Positions 17,687-27,549 are shown, numbered from the stretch's first letter. The stretch is DNA of 64,000 nt from Nocardia cyriacigeorgica (GCF_005863245.1 NZ_VBUT01000003.1:310001-374000), one strand, 5' to 3'. The notes: generated by a model from the letters alone, not told the origin. Translations and numbers: made by a program.

Positions 17687-17971
17687 CTAGCGCGGCTTGC
17701 GGCGCAGGATGCTGTCGCGGATGAGGATGATGGCCAGGCCGACGGCGGAGGCGATGAGGAAGATGTAGCCGACGTTGCCGGTACCCGAGGAGGCGCCCTG
17801 CGGGCCCTCGAACAGCATCGCCAGCAGCGCGAGCACGACGATCCAGCCCGCGACCCGGAAGGTGCGCCGCGACTCGCCGCTCCAGCCCCATGCGGCCGAC
17901 GGAACCTCAGCGGGATCCACGGTGGTGACGGCGCGGTCACTGGTGGTGGTTTCGAGTTCCGTGGCGGCCAC
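17687..17971 (-). CDS. DUF2631 two-helix membrane protein
   Basis: A 94-residue protein of the DUF2631 family, found in mycobacteria and relatives and without known function. The N-terminal part ends WGWSGESRRTFRVAGW; helix 1 is about residues 40-55 (VAGWIVVLALLAMLF) and helix 2 about 67-84 (VGYIFLIASAVGLAIILI), followed by a basic RRKPR tail. The start is a GTG (17971) preceded by GAGGAGCG on the minus strand. Location next to dxr is conserved in M. tuberculosis. Confidence 0.88.
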   Translation of the reverse strand: MAATELETTTSDRAVTTVDPAEVPSAAWGWSGESRRTFRVAGWIVVLALLAMLFEGPQGASSGTGNVGYIFLIASAVGLAIILIRDSILRRKPR

Positions 17972-18062
17972 GATCGCTCCTCAGCTCGAGAATCGGATAC
18001 TGCCCGATATCGTGGCATACGACCGGTCGTCGTAGCCAGCAGGGTGCGGTGTCGGTCAGAAT

Positions 18063-19208
18063 GTGCGGGTGTCCGACGTCGTAAGAGTTCTCCTGCTCGG
18101 CAGCACCGGTTCCATCGGAACCCAGGCGCTGGAGGTGATCGCCGCCAACCCCGGCAAGTTCGAGGTGGTCGGCCTGGCCGCGCGCGGCGGTAGTGCCGAT
18201 CTGCTGGCCGCGCAGATGGCGGCCACCGGCACCGCCAATGTGGCGGTCGCCGATCCGGCCGCGGCCCAGCGGCTCGGTGTCGAACTCGGCGGTCCGGGCG
18301 CGGTGACCGAACTGGTGCGCCGCACCGAGGCCGATGTGGTGCTGAACGCGCTGGTCGGCTCGCTGGGCCTGGAACCGACGCTGGCGACGTTGCAGTCGGG
18401 TGCCCGGCTTGCCTTGGCCAACAAGGAATCCCTGGTCGCCGGTGGCTCGCTGGTGACGAGAGCCGCGGCGCCCGGGCAGATCGTCCCGGTGGATTCGGAG
18501 CATTCGGCGCTGGCGCAATGCCTGCGCGGCGGGCGCGCCGAGGAAGTGGACCGGCTCATCCTCACCGCCTCCGGTGGCCCGTTCCGTGGCTGGACCACCG
18601 AGATGCTGGAAGCGGTGAACCCGGCCGAGGCGAAAACCCATCCCACCTGGTCGATGGGCCCGATGAACACGCTCAATTCGGCCTCGCTGGTGAACAAGGG
18701 CCTCGAATTGATCGAAACCCATCTGCTGTTCGGCATTCCGTACGACCGCATCGACGTCACCGTGCATCCGCAGTCGATCGTGCACTCGATGGTCACCTTC
18801 ACCGACGGCTCGACCCTGGCCCAGGCCAGCCCGCCCGATATGAAGCTGCCGATCGCGCTGGCGCTGGGCTGGCCCGACCGGGTGCCCGGCGCCGCGACGG
18901 CCTGCGATTTCTCGACCGCCACGACCTGGGAATTCGAGCCGGTGGACAACGAGGTCTTCCCCGCGGTGGAGCTGGCCAGGCAGGCCGGTACCGCGGGCGG
19001 CTGCGTGACGGCGGTGTACAACGCGGCCAACGAGGTCGCGGTGCAGGCCTTCCTCGACGGTGCGATCCGGTTCCCCGAGATCGTGCGCACCGTCGGCCTC
19101 GCGGTCGCCGCCGCCGACGACTGGCGCGCCGAACCGACCAGCCTCGAGGAAGTGCTCGCCGCCGACGCCTGGGCGCGTGAGTACGCGCGGAAACTGGTGC
19201 TCACCTAG
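18063..19208 (+). CDS. dxr: 1-deoxy-D-xylulose 5-phosphate reductoisomerase
   Basis: Second step of the MEP isoprenoid pathway: DXP to 2-C-methylerythritol 4-phosphate with NADPH. The N-terminal NADPH motif [16 protein letters not shown], the substrate/metal block [56 protein letters not shown] and the flexible loop [11 protein letters not shown] are present. The C-terminal four-helix domain includes [14 protein letters not shown]. The frame opens with GTG at 18063 and another GTG at 18069; I keep the first (381 residues). With rip and ispG downstream the order dxr-rip-ispG matches mycobacteria. Confidence 0.97.
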   Translation: MRVSDVVRVLLLGSTGSIGTQALEVIAANPGKFEVVGLAARGGSADLLAAQMAATGTANVAVADPAAAQRLGVELGGPGAVTELVRRTEADVVLNALVGSLGLEPTLATLQSGARLALANKESLVAGGSLVTRAAAPGQIVPVDSEHSALAQCLRGGRAEEVDRLILTASGGPFRGWTTEMLEAVNPAEAKTHPTWSMGPMNTLNSASLVNKGLELIETHLLFGIPYDRIDVTVHPQSIVHSMVTFTDGSTLAQASPPDMKLPIALALGWPDRVPGAATACDFSTATTWEFEPVDNEVFPAVELARQAGTAGGCVTAVYNAANEVAVQAFLDGAIRFPEIVRTVGLAVAAADDWRAEPTSLEEVLAADAWAREYARKLVLT

Positions 19209-19402
19209 TCGGCACGCGCGCTCCGCTGCCGAAGATCGCCGTCCCGGCTCGGCTCGCACCGCCGGGACCGAGTGCCGCCAGGTAGTCGCGTCCGGTCACC
19301 GCCGAACGCTGCCGGTACTGTGGACGCGTGCTCGCGGCCGACCAAGGACGCGTGCGTGCCGGGAACTGACGAGCTGCGCAACGCAGGAGGGCTGTAGAGC
19401 AA

Positions 19403-20605
19403 ATGGTGTTCGCGTTCGGTTTCGCGCTGTTCGCCCTCGGCATCACGATCTCGATCGCACTACACGAGTGCGGGCATATGTGGGCCGCACAAGCGACCGG
19501 GATGAAGGTGCGCCGCTACTTCATCGGCTTCGGGCCGCGCATTTTCTCGTTCCGGCGCGGTGAGACCGAGTACGGCCTGAAGGCGCTGCCGCTGGGCGGG
19601 TTCTGCGATATCGCGGGTATGACCGCGCTCGACGAGCTCGAACCCGAGGAGCTGGACCGGGCGATGTATCGCCAGGCCACCTGGAAGCGCCTGGTCGTCA
19701 TGTTCGGCGGCATCGCGATGAACTTCCTGCTCGGCTTCCTGCTGGTGGTGGTGCTCGCCGTCGGCTGGGGGCTGCCCAACTTCAACCAGCCACCGGCCAC
19801 CGCGCTTGGCGAGATGAGCTGCGTCGCCCCGCAGAATCCGGACGGCACGCTGGCCGAGTGCACCGGCACCGGACCGGCGCAGCGGGCCGGGCTACAGCGC
19901 GGTGACGTGGTGAAGGCCGTCAACGGTGTCGAGGTCGAGACCTGGCGGGAGTTCCAGACCGAGACCCAGAACCAGACCGGGCCGTTCACCTACACCATCG
20001 AGCGTGACGGCCAGATCCTGACGATTCCGGTCACCCCCGAACGCGTCATCCGCTACCCGTCCGACGGTGGGCCCGGACGTGAGGTGAGCGCGGTCGGCGT
20101 CGGCTCCGACTACTACGAGCCGGTCAAGTACAACGTGCTGGCCGCCATCCCGGCGGCCGGGGCCTTCACCGGCGACATGTTCGTGCGCACCTTCGAATCG
20201 CTGGCCAAGATGCCGGCCAAGGTGGCCGACCTGTGGACCGCTGTCACCGGCGGCGAGCGCGACCCGGAAACCCCGGTGAGCGTGTACGGTGCCTCGAAGA
20301 TCGGTGGCGAGACCGCAGAGCGCGGCCTGTGGGGCCTGTTCATCCTGGTGCTGGCCAGCCTGAACTTCTTCCTCGGCGCCTTCAACCTGCTGCCGCTGCT
20401 TCCGCTGGACGGCGGGCATATCGCGGTGGTGCTCTACGAGAAGCTGCGCAACACCGTCCGCGGCTGGAAGGGGCTGGCGCCTGGTGCGCCGGTCGACTAT
20501 CTGAAGTTGCTACCGGTGACCTATGTGGCGGTGGTGATCGGTGGTGCGTACATGGTGTTGACGCTGGTCGCCGACATCGTCAACCCGATCGAACTATTCC
20601 CCTGA
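19403..20605 (+). CDS. rip: Site-2 intramembrane zinc protease Rip1/RseP
   Basis: Membrane metalloprotease that cleaves anti-sigma factors and other membrane proteins within the bilayer. The zinc motif is HECGH (His21, Glu22, His25) in the first helix, one PDZ domain lies at about residues 130-215 ([26 protein letters not shown]), and the third zinc ligand is in LPLDGGHI (Asp336). M. tuberculosis Rip1 controls several sigma factors and cell envelope lipids. ATG 19403 is preceded by GGAGGG about 11 bases upstream. 400 residues; three to four transmembrane helices. The 194-bp gap before it holds no gene I can see. Confidence 0.96.
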   Translation: MVFAFGFALFALGITISIALHECGHMWAAQATGMKVRRYFIGFGPRIFSFRRGETEYGLKALPLGGFCDIAGMTALDELEPEELDRAMYRQATWKRLVVMFGGIAMNFLLGFLLVVVLAVGWGLPNFNQPPATALGEMSCVAPQNPDGTLAECTGTGPAQRAGLQRGDVVKAVNGVEVETWREFQTETQNQTGPFTYTIERDGQILTIPVTPERVIRYPSDGGPGREVSAVGVGSDYYEPVKYNVLAAIPAAGAFTGDMFVRTFESLAKMPAKVADLWTAVTGGERDPETPVSVYGASKIGGETAERGLWGLFILVLASLNFFLGAFNLLPLLPLDGGHIAVVLYEKLRNTVRGWKGLAPGAPVDYLKLLPVTYVAVVIGGAYMVLTLVADIVNPIELFP

Positions 20606-20730
20606 CCGGCGCGCCGGATGTTCGGCGGATGGCCGTCGCGCTGTCACGGTGGTCACACGAGAACGTCGCCGGTGCGCGACTAGACTCGCAGGCGAGTAGG
20701 CCCGAACCAGACGAAAGCAGGCAGCCGAAG

Positions 20731-21888
20731 GTGACCAGCACAATCGGATTGGGGATGCCGACCGCGCCCGCGGCCGTGCTGGCTCCCCGCCGCAAGACCC
20801 GTCAGCTGATGGTGGGCAACGTCGGTGTGGGTAGCGATCACCCGATCTCGGTGCAGTCGATGACGACCACCAAGACCCACGACGTCAACGCGACATTGCA
20901 GCAGATCGCCGAGCTGACCGCGTCCGGCTGCGACATCGTGCGGGTGGCCTGTCCGCGCCAGGAAGACGCCGACGCGCTCGCCACCATCGCCCGCAAGTCG
21001 CAGATCCCGGTGATCGCCGACATCCACTTCCAGCCGCGCTACATCTTCGCCGCGATCGACGCCGGATGCGCCGCGGTGCGGGTGAACCCCGGCAACATCA
21101 AGGAATTCGACGGCCGCGTCAAGGAGGTCGCCAAGGCGGCCGGTGACGCGGGCATCCCGATCCGCATCGGCGTGAACGCCGGTTCGCTGGACAAGCGGAT
21201 GCTGGAGAAGTACGGCAAGGCCACCCCCGAGGCGCTGGTGGAGTCGGCGCTGTGGGAGGCGAGCCTGTTCGAGGAGCACGGCTTCGGCGACATCAAGATC
21301 TCGGTCAAGCACAACGACCCGGTGATCATGGTGGAGGCCTACCGGCAGCTGGCCGCGCAATGCGATTACCCGCTGCACCTCGGCGTCACCGAGGCGGGTC
21401 CGGCCTTCCAGGGCACCATCAAGTCGGCGGTGGCCTTCGGTGCGTTGCTGAGCGAGGGCATCGGCGACACCATCCGGGTGTCGCTGTCGGCGCCGCCGGC
21501 GGAGGAGATCAAGGTCGGCAGCCAGATCCTGCAATCGCTGAACCTGCGCCCGCGCAAGCTCGAGATCGTCTCGTGCCCGTCCTGCGGGCGCGCCCAGGTC
21601 GACGTGTACACCCTCGCCAACGAGGTGACCGCCGGACTGGAGGGCATGGAGGTGCCGCTGCGGGTGGCCGTGATGGGCTGCGTCGTCAACGGGCCGGGTG
21701 AGGCGCGCGAAGCCGATCTCGGGGTCGCCTCCGGCAACGGCAAGGGACAGATCTTCGTCAAGGGCGAGGTCATCAAGACCGTGCCGGAAGCGCAGATCGT
21801 GGAGACCCTGATCGAAGAGGCCATGCGCATCGCCGAGGAGATGGGCGAGGATGTCGGCGCCGGGGAACCGGTCGTCACCGTCGGCTGA
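20731..21888 (+). CDS. ispG: 4-hydroxy-3-methylbut-2-enyl diphosphate synthase (ferredoxin)
   Basis: Penultimate MEP-pathway enzyme, converting ME-cPP to HMBPP with a 4Fe-4S cluster. The TIM-barrel part has [59 protein letters not shown] and the ITEAGPA-like [16 protein letters not shown] block. The C-terminal cluster-binding domain has [13 protein letters not shown] and [18 protein letters not shown] with the three Cys ligands. GTG 20731 gives 385 residues, the actinobacterial length. No strong ribosome site is visible. It lies in the same unit as dxr and rip by order and direction. Confidence 0.97.
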   Translation: MTSTIGLGMPTAPAAVLAPRRKTRQLMVGNVGVGSDHPISVQSMTTTKTHDVNATLQQIAELTASGCDIVRVACPRQEDADALATIARKSQIPVIADIHFQPRYIFAAIDAGCAAVRVNPGNIKEFDGRVKEVAKAAGDAGIPIRIGVNAGSLDKRMLEKYGKATPEALVESALWEASLFEEHGFGDIKISVKHNDPVIMVEAYRQLAAQCDYPLHLGVTEAGPAFQGTIKSAVAFGALLSEGIGDTIRVSLSAPPAEEIKVGSQILQSLNLRPRKLEIVSCPSCGRAQVDVYTLANEVTAGLEGMEVPLRVAVMGCVVNGPGEAREADLGVASGNGKGQIFVKGEVIKTVPEAQIVETLIEEAMRIAEEMGEDVGAGEPVVTVG

Positions 21889-21958
21889 ACCCCGCACCGG
21901 ACCAGGGGTTTCGGCATACCCGGGGCGCGCGGCCCCGGTTCATGGCAGGCTGTGAGAC

Positions 21959-22822
21959 GTGCGGAGTCTGCTGGAGCCGACGCGACGCGCGAAGAATCTC
22001 CCCGCGCGTCAGCTCGCCAAGCGGGACCTGGCGCAGGTCCTGCGAGTGCTGGATGCCGATCCCGTGGCCTGCTGTATGGTCGCGGCCCGGTTGCAGGAAT
22101 TCGGTATCGATAGCAGCGGCGGGCTGGGTGAGCTGTGGAGTCGCGGCGGGCCGGCCGAGTCGCTGTGCTTCTCCGGGGTCAACCTGGTTCCGTTGCTCGG
22201 CGATCAGGACGCGTTGCGCGCCTTCGCCGAACGGGCCATCCGCTGGCCCCGCGTCTGCTCCTCGGTGGTCGGCAGGCAAGAGCTGGCGCTGCCGCTGTGG
22301 GAGATGCTGGCCCAGCACTGGGGTCCCGCACGCGAACTGCGGGCCGACCAGCCGTTGCTCGCGTTGGACGAGCCGCCCGCGGCCGCACCCGATCCGCAGG
22401 TGCGCCGGGTACGGGTGGAGGAACTCGACCGCTATCTGCAAGCCGCCATCGCCATGTTCATCGAGGAGGTCGGCGTCGACCCGCGTGCCGGTGACGGCGG
22501 CCGCGGCTACCGTCGCCGAGTCGCGGGTTTGATCGAATCCGGCCGCGCCTGGGCCAGGTTCGAGGACGGGCGTGTGGTGTACAAGGCGGAGGTGGGTTCG
22601 CTGTCGCGGCGCACCGGCCAGATCCAGGGTGTGTGGGTGCATCCCGATCGGCGCGGCAACGGCCTCGGCACCGCGGGGACCGCTGCTGTCGCCAATGCGG
22701 TGATCGCCTCCGGGCGCACTGCCAGCCTGTATGTCAACGACTACAACGAGATCGCGCGCAAGGCCTACCGCCGGGTGGGGTTCCGGCAGATCGCCACCTT
22801 CACCACCGTGCTGCTCGACTGA
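21959..22822 (+). CDS. GNAT-family N-acetyltransferase with DUF4081 domain (Rv2867c-like)
   Basis: A 287-residue protein with an N-terminal DUF4081-type domain (about 15-130, LAQVLRVLDADPVACCMVAARLQEFGID) and a C-terminal GNAT fold (about 145-287). The acetyl-CoA loop reads VWVHPDRRGNGLGTAGTAAVANAVIASG and the end is YVNDYNEIARKAYRRVGFRQIATFTTVLL. The substrate is unknown. The GTG start at 21959 is the only one that keeps the full N-terminal domain. The position between ispG and the PBP lipoprotein gene is conserved in M. tuberculosis, so it may belong to an envelope-related unit. Confidence 0.92.
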   Translation: MRSLLEPTRRAKNLPARQLAKRDLAQVLRVLDADPVACCMVAARLQEFGIDSSGGLGELWSRGGPAESLCFSGVNLVPLLGDQDALRAFAERAIRWPRVCSSVVGRQELALPLWEMLAQHWGPARELRADQPLLALDEPPAAAPDPQVRRVRVEELDRYLQAAIAMFIEEVGVDPRAGDGGRGYRRRVAGLIESGRAWARFEDGRVVYKAEVGSLSRRTGQIQGVWVHPDRRGNGLGTAGTAAVANAVIASGRTASLYVNDYNEIARKAYRRVGFRQIATFTTVLLD

Positions 22823-22890
22823 GGTCGCCCGGCCCGAACTGCGGTGCGCCACAGGTGTTTGCCCGCTGATGGCCGCTACCATCGGTGCCG

Positions 22891-24678
22891 ATGTCGATTC
22901 GCGTGTTCCTCGTGCTTGCCGTCGCCGCGCTCGCGGTCGCCGCAACCGGCTGCACGGCGGGCCCGCAGGGGCCGGCCGCGGCAGCCGAGGCCTTCGTCAG
23001 CGCTTTCGCCGCCCACGATGTCGACGCGGCCGCCGCGCACACCAGCCGACCCGAACCGGCACGGCAGGCCTTGGCTTCGGCGTGGGAGGGTTTGCAGGCC
23101 GAACAGCTGAGCGCACGTACCGGCGCTGCCCGCGTCACCGGCGACACCGCGACCGTCGACTACACCTACGAATGGGTGCTGCCGAAGAACCGGGTGTGGA
23201 CCTACTCCGGCACATTGCAGATGGCCCGCACCGACGGACGCTGGACGGTGCGCTGGACCTCGTCGAACATCCACCCCGAACTCGGCGACACCCAGAAGAT
23301 GGAGCTGCGCGCCGAACCGGCGCCACGGGCCAGGGTCAACGAACAATCCGGCAGCGATGTGCTGGTGCCCGGCAAGGTGTCGCGGGTGGTGTTCCGCACC
23401 GCCGACGCCACCGACCCGGGTTCGGTGGCGCAGGCGCTCTCGGCCGCGCTGATCCGTTTCGACAAAGACCTCACCGCGTCGGCCATCCTCGACGCGGCGC
23501 GGCAGGCGCAGGGTGCCTACACCGTCGCGAAGCTGAGCGAGTTCGAATTCGACCAGGTGAGCATCGAACTCATCGGCCTGCCGGGAGTGACGCTGACCCA
23601 GGAGTGGGATCTGGTCCCCACCCAGCGTGAGTTCGCACCCGACCTGATGACGCAGGTCCGCCAGACCGTGATCGACGAGGTCGACGGCAAGGCGGGCTGG
23701 AGCGTCGTGCTCGAGAACGCCAACGGTGCGCAGGTCGGGGTGCTGACCGAGGTGGCCGCGCAGCCGGCGCCGTCGTTCTCGCTCAGCGTCGACCGCAATG
23801 TGCAGAACGCCGCCCAGCGCGCGGTGTCGCTGCGCACCGAGCAGACCATGATGGTGGTGATTCAGCCGTCGACCGGCGCGATTCTGGCCGTCGCGCAGAA
23901 CGAGGCCGCCGACCGGGACGGACCGATCGCGACCATCGGCCAGTACCCGCCGGGGTCGGTGTTCAAGACCGTCACCGCGGCGGCCGCCATCGACGAAGGC
24001 CTGGCCACCCCCGACACCGTGCTGCCGTGCCCGAGCCAGACCGTGATCGGTGAACGCACCATCCCCAACTACAACCTGTTCACGGTGGGCAGCGTGCCGA
24101 TGGCCACCGCCTACGAGCGTTCCTGCAACACCACGTTCGCGAAACTGGCCAGCGGGCTGCCGGCCTCGGCGCTGCACGATATGTCCGCGGCCTTCGGGAT
24201 CGGGCCGACATACACCGTGGCGGGTTTGCCGACGGCGTCCGGTTCGGTGCCACCGGCCGAGGACGAGGTCCAGCGCGCCGAGGACGGTATCGGGCAGGGC
24301 CGGGTGGTGGTGAGCCCGTTCGCGATGGCGCTGGTCGCGGCGACTGTGGCCAATGGTTCGGTGCCGGTGCCGTATCTGATCGCCGGGCGCGAGACCACCG
24401 TGGACGGTGAGCGGCCATCGATCGATCCGGAGGTGATCGACGGCCTGCGAATGATGATGCGCAAGGTCGTCACCGGTGGTACGGCGGGCCGCATCGCCGA
24501 TCAGGGCGAGGTGTACGGCAAAACCGGTGAAGCCGAGGTCGAGGGTGGTTCACATTCGTGGTTCGTGGGCTATCGCGGCGACCTCGCGTTCGCGACGCTG
24601 CTGGTGAAGGGCGGAAGCTCCGATAACGCGGTCGCCGTTACCCGGGATATGTTCGCGGCGCTACCCACGGGGTACTGA
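22891..24678 (+). CDS. Penicillin-binding lipoprotein (class B transpeptidase-like, Rv2864c-like)
   Basis: A 595-residue lipoprotein. The signal peptide ends in the lipobox VAATGC (Cys at about 18), so it is anchored outside by lipid rather than by a helix. An NTF2-like MecA_N domain (about 25-140) is followed by a dimerisation segment and the transpeptidase domain. The three active motifs are all present: SVFK with nucleophile Ser356 and Lys359, SCN at 411-413, and KTG at 544-546. It should cross-link peptidoglycan (D,D-transpeptidase) and bind beta-lactams. ATG 22891 is chosen over a GTG two codons upstream because the signal peptide starts there. The 3' end overlaps the convergent small-protein gene by 41 bp. 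Confidence 0.93.
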   Translation: MSIRVFLVLAVAALAVAATGCTAGPQGPAAAAEAFVSAFAAHDVDAAAAHTSRPEPARQALASAWEGLQAEQLSARTGAARVTGDTATVDYTYEWVLPKNRVWTYSGTLQMARTDGRWTVRWTSSNIHPELGDTQKMELRAEPAPRARVNEQSGSDVLVPGKVSRVVFRTADATDPGSVAQALSAALIRFDKDLTASAILDAARQAQGAYTVAKLSEFEFDQVSIELIGLPGVTLTQEWDLVPTQREFAPDLMTQVRQTVIDEVDGKAGWSVVLENANGAQVGVLTEVAAQPAPSFSLSVDRNVQNAAQRAVSLRTEQTMMVVIQPSTGAILAVAQNEAADRDGPIATIGQYPPGSVFKTVTAAAAIDEGLATPDTVLPCPSQTVIGERTIPNYNLFTVGSVPMATAYERSCNTTFAKLASGLPASALHDMSAAFGIGPTYTVAGLPTASGSVPPAEDEVQRAEDGIGQGRVVVSPFAMALVAATVANGSVPVPYLIAGRETTVDGERPSIDPEVIDGLRMMMRKVVTGGTAGRIADQGEVYGKTGEAEVEGGSHSWFVGYRGDLAFATLLVKGGSSDNAVAVTRDMFAALPTGY

Positions 24679-24952
24679 GCGCGCCGTCGGCGGGCGCTGT
24701 GTCCGCGGCCGAGCCTGCCGGTTGCTGGGCGGCGAAATGATGGGCAACGGAGAACAGTTGCGTCGCGGTGTCCGGCTGGACGGTCGCGTTCGGGTAACTT
24801 CGCGGGGATTCGCCGGCCGGTTGAATGTCACGGACCACGGCCGGGTGCACGGCACCACCGGAAGCCGCCGTGTCGGTGCCGAGGATTTCGACGACGCCGG
24901 CGCCGCCCAAAATCATTCCGGCAGTGATGAGAACAAGGGTGGAACGCTTCAT
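24638..24952 (-). CDS. Small exported protein, unknown function
   Basis: A 104-residue frame with ATG 24952 preceded at 8 bases by GAGGGAG. It begins MKRSTLVLITAGMILGGAGVV, a convincing signal peptide or N-terminal anchor (hydrophobic 5-22). The rest is Ala/Pro/Thr-rich with no Cys and no family I recognise. Its stop (TAA) lies inside the last codons of the PBP gene, giving a 41-bp tail-to-tail overlap. The good ribosome site, signal peptide and ATG together make it likely real. Confidence 0.6.
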   Translation of the reverse strand: MKRSTLVLITAGMILGGAGVVEILGTDTAASGGAVHPAVVRDIQPAGESPRSYPNATVQPDTATQLFSVAHHFAAQQPAGSAADTAPADGALSTPWVAPRTYPG

Positions 24953-25185
24953 GGCCGGCTCCCTCGAATCAGGGTGTGCGGGAAGAGCTCGTGTCGCAGC
25001 CTCGTTGCGGCAAGTGAATTCGCCAGATGGTGACCGAATGTTTGCTGTTGAGGCCAACCTAAGCGCTCGGCGCAGGCGCAGACAAGAAAAATGTGGAGCG
25101 ACCGTGTGCCGGACCGGAAATCGTTACTCGAGGCACGGCCGATTCGTGACCGCCTTGTTATCGAGTACGTTGTTTCGGGAAAGAT

Positions 25186-25683
25186 TCACGCGCGACGCAA
25201 TGTGGCGGACAGATGATGTTGCAGCGGTTCGCCCACCGCCGCCATGCGCAGCGTGTAGTCGATGACGTCGCCTGATTGCCGAATCGAGCGCCCGAGAGCG
25301 GTGACCGATTTCGCCGTGCCGCTGAGGCCGATATTCGTCGATTCGAATTCGAAGCGGATCTCGTCGGAGGTGACGCTCAGCGTGCCTTCACAGATTTCGG
25401 TGATACCCGTGGGATGGGCCAGAATCAGCTCGACGCGATCGGGCTGCGGACACCGCAGATATCCGGTTTCGGCGTGTAGCGGGCGGTTGTCGTCGGCGGC
25501 GCGGGTGCGTTGCCGATAGGTCAGGAATGGCCGGCCGATATGACCGAAGTGGATTTCCTCGAGGTAGTCGAACGGCTCGATCGTCGGATACTCGCCATGT
25601 CCTTCGCCGCGCCAGGTGCCGAGCAGTGGGGCCAGCGGGGCGATAGCGGGGTGGGGTGCGACGGGCGGCTGGGGTTCGACCAC
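25186..25683 (-). CDS. Nitrobindin-like heme-binding beta-barrel protein
   Basis: A 165-residue protein of the THAP4_heme-bd/nitrobindin family (DUF1794), ten-stranded beta-barrels that bind ferric heme, NO or peroxynitrite. The signature GTWRGEGHGEYPTIEPFDYLEEIHFGHIGRPFLTY is at residues 22-56, and the proximal heme His is expected in EPLQHHLSATL at the C terminus, where a His pair is present. M. tuberculosis has such a protein (Rv2717c). Start GTG 25683. In the gap before it (24953-25185) I see no gene. A role in reactive nitrogen handling is from family knowledge only. Confidence 0.88.
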   Translation of the reverse strand: MVEPQPPVAPHPAIAPLAPLLGTWRGEGHGEYPTIEPFDYLEEIHFGHIGRPFLTYRQRTRAADDNRPLHAETGYLRCPQPDRVELILAHPTGITEICEGTLSVTSDEIRFEFESTNIGLSGTAKSVTALGRSIRQSGDVIDYTLRMAAVGEPLQHHLSATLRRA

Positions 25684-25797
25684 GGCGGTCAGCTTAAACC
25701 CATGGCCGAGACGATGTTTCCCGGCTCCCCGGTTTCTTACACGCTAAGGTGAGCGACGCCCGATGGGTGAGGGGCTGTGTTGTCGGAAGGGACAAGA

Positions 25798-27141
25798 ATG
25801 CTGTACGGACACCGGGCCGATTCCGGTAACTGGCGCTCGCGCACGACCCTGCTGCGGGTGTCGGCGCTCGCCGCCGCGGTCGTGATCGCCGCGGCCTGCT
25901 CGGACTCCGATGCCGCGACCGGAGAGGTCGCGTTGGATGGCAACCGGTACGTCGTCACCGCGTTGGCATCCGGCGACAAGGACGCCCACGCCGCGGTCAC
26001 CGTGTCCGACCTGGTGAACGCGTGGGGTTTCAGCGATCGTCCCGGCGGCCATTTCCTCGTCGGCGCGGGCGGCAAGGCCTTCGGTTTCCTCGGTGACGTG
26101 CGCTCGGCGGCGAAGCCCGAGCTGCACACGCTGTCCCAGGACGGCTTCGTGGCCATGACCGTGCCCGGCGCCGATGCCGATACCTCCGACAAGAGCGGCG
26201 GCACCGTGACCGGTGTGGTGGCGAATCCGGCGCCGCCGAACTCGGATGCGTTCGTCGTGCGCGATCAGCCGGTGCCGTTCGAGGGTGTGCCGCCGCTGCT
26301 GCTGACGGGCTCGGCGCGCAACATCATCGCCACCGATTCGGGCACGCTGTCGGCCTGGACCGATATCGCACCCGATGGCGCCGTCATCCGGCACGACGGT
26401 CCGGCCAACCTGGTCTTCGACGGGTCGGCGCAGAAGATGGCGTTCTATGGCATCGCGCTCGCGCCCTCCGGTGACAAGCTGCTGGCCGCCGATTTCGGTG
26501 CCGAACCCCAGGTGCGCACCTTCGACAAGAACTGGCAGCTGGTGCCGACGTCCGGATTCGCCAACCCCTTCGCCACCGGCGAGGCGGTCGACGCGGACAA
26601 GCCTGAACTCGGCCGCAAGGCGGTGCCGGGCGATCCGGCGCCGTTCAATATCACCACCATCGGCGACCGGGTATTCGTCTCGTACGCGGTGACCAGGCCC
26701 GATTCCGATGACGCCGAGCAGTTCGCGGTGGGCGAGCGGGAGGTGGCCGACGCCGACGGTGAAAGCGCGGCCGCGGGCAAGCCCGGTAAGGGCAAGGTCG
26801 CCGAGTTCGCGGCCGACGGTTCGCTGGTGCGCATCCTCGACGACGGTGGCAGGCTCAACGCGCCGTGGGCGGTCACCGTGACTCCGTCCACCTTCGGCCC
26901 GCTCAGCGGCAAGTTGCTGATCGGCAATACCGCTGGTGCCGGCCACATCCTGGCCTACGACGACACCACCGGCGAGTTCGTCGACTACCTCCGCGACACC
27001 GGTGGTGCCCCGCTGTGGGTGCCGGGCCTGCGCGGGCTCGAGTTCGGCGACGGCGCGTCGCTCGGAGATTCCGACGCCCTGTACCTGACCGCCGCGCCGA
27101 CGCCGAAGACGGCGCACTTCTCCAGCATTCGCCTCAAGTGA
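25798..27141 (+). CDS. TIGR03118-like lipoprotein beta-propeller
   Basis: A 447-residue exported lipoprotein. The N terminus has a long signal sequence with the lipobox AAAC at about residue 38 (VVIAAACSDSDAA). The mature part shows NHL/propeller-like strands: LVNAWGFSDRPGGHFLVGAGG, FYGIALAPSGDKLLAADFGAEPQVRTFD, the KGKVAEFAADGSLVRIL block and LRGLEFGDGASLGDSDALYLTAAPT. These resemble the TIGR03118 family of unknown function. ATG 25798 has GGAAGG 7 bases upstream (25785-25790), better than GTG 25777. A partial insertion of Asp/Glu/Ala-rich sequence occurs near residue 310. A strong hairpin follows. Confidence 0.82.
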   Translation: MLYGHRADSGNWRSRTTLLRVSALAAAVVIAAACSDSDAATGEVALDGNRYVVTALASGDKDAHAAVTVSDLVNAWGFSDRPGGHFLVGAGGKAFGFLGDVRSAAKPELHTLSQDGFVAMTVPGADADTSDKSGGTVTGVVANPAPPNSDAFVVRDQPVPFEGVPPLLLTGSARNIIATDSGTLSAWTDIAPDGAVIRHDGPANLVFDGSAQKMAFYGIALAPSGDKLLAADFGAEPQVRTFDKNWQLVPTSGFANPFATGEAVDADKPELGRKAVPGDPAPFNITTIGDRVFVSYAVTRPDSDDAEQFAVGEREVADADGESAAAGKPGKGKVAEFAADGSLVRILDDGGRLNAPWAVTVTPSTFGPLSGKLLIGNTAGAGHILAYDDTTGEFVDYLRDTGGAPLWVPGLRGLEFGDGASLGDSDALYLTAAPTPKTAHFSSIRLK

Positions 27142-27146
27142 GCCGT

Positions 27147-27186
27147 CGACTCGCCGAGTGGACCTCAGGTCCCACTCGGCGAGTCG
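27147..27186. terminator. Bidirectional hairpin between the propeller and HxlR genes
   Basis: CGACTCGCCGAGTGGACC (27147-27164) pairs with the stretch ending CGGCGAGTCG at 27186, with a 3-4-base loop and one bulge. It covers the last codons of the HxlR gene and separates convergent genes. Confidence 0.75.
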
Positions 27187-27518
27187 GGGACCGTGGGTTG
27201 CCTGCGTTCGGCCCAGCGCCACAGCGGTTCCAGCGCCTCACCGAGTTCGACGCCCGCGTCGGTGAGCTCATAGGACTTGTCCGCGTTCTTGGTCACCAGC
27301 CCCGCGGCCTGCAGATTCTGCAGACGGGTCGACAACATGCTGGACGAGCAATTGCCCATCCGCCTGCGCAATTCGAGGAACCCGAGCCTGCCCGGTTCCA
27401 GCTCCCAGATCACCCGCAGCACCCAGCGTTGCCCGAGCAGGTCCATGGCGGCCAGCATCGGCGCGTCGGCAGGATCGTGCTGGCCGCGCGACGGCGTCGG
27501 CTCACTTGCGCTTCTCAT
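27165..27518 (-). CDS. HxlR-family winged-helix transcription regulator
   Basis: A 117-residue DNA-binding protein with the HxlR layout: LLGQRWVLRVIWELEPGRLGFLELRRRMGNCSSSMLSTRLQNLQAAGLVTKNADKSYELTDAGVELGEALEPL. Several HxlR proteins sense electrophiles or oxidants through a Cys near the N terminus; here the only Cys is in GNCSS, at the start of the recognition helix, in place of the usual GIS. ATG 27518. It is divergent from the SDR gene, and a palindrome lies between the two, which suggests that it controls both. The ligand is unknown. Confidence 0.9.
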   Translation of the reverse strand: MRSASEPTPSRGQHDPADAPMLAAMDLLGQRWVLRVIWELEPGRLGFLELRRRMGNCSSSMLSTRLQNLQAAGLVTKNADKSYELTDAGVELGEALEPLWRWAERRQPTVPDSPSGT

Positions 27519-27523
27519 TCAGA

Positions 27524-27549
27524 ACTACGATAGTGATTCTAAATCAGAA
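27524..27549. promoter_or_regulatory. Candidate HxlR operator, two small palindromes
   Basis: ACTA-CGA-TAGT at 27524-27534 and TTCT-AAATC-AGAA at 27537-27549 lie in the short AT-richer gap between divergent HxlR and SDR genes. The arms are perfect, and the first resembles the TACT/AGTA type of known HxlR-family sites. Confidence 0.5.

Noticed and set aside
25744..27222. 492-codon minus-strand frame opposite the beta-propeller lipoprotein gene
   Set aside because: The plus-strand protein has a signal peptide, lipobox and ribosome site; the antisense frame has none.
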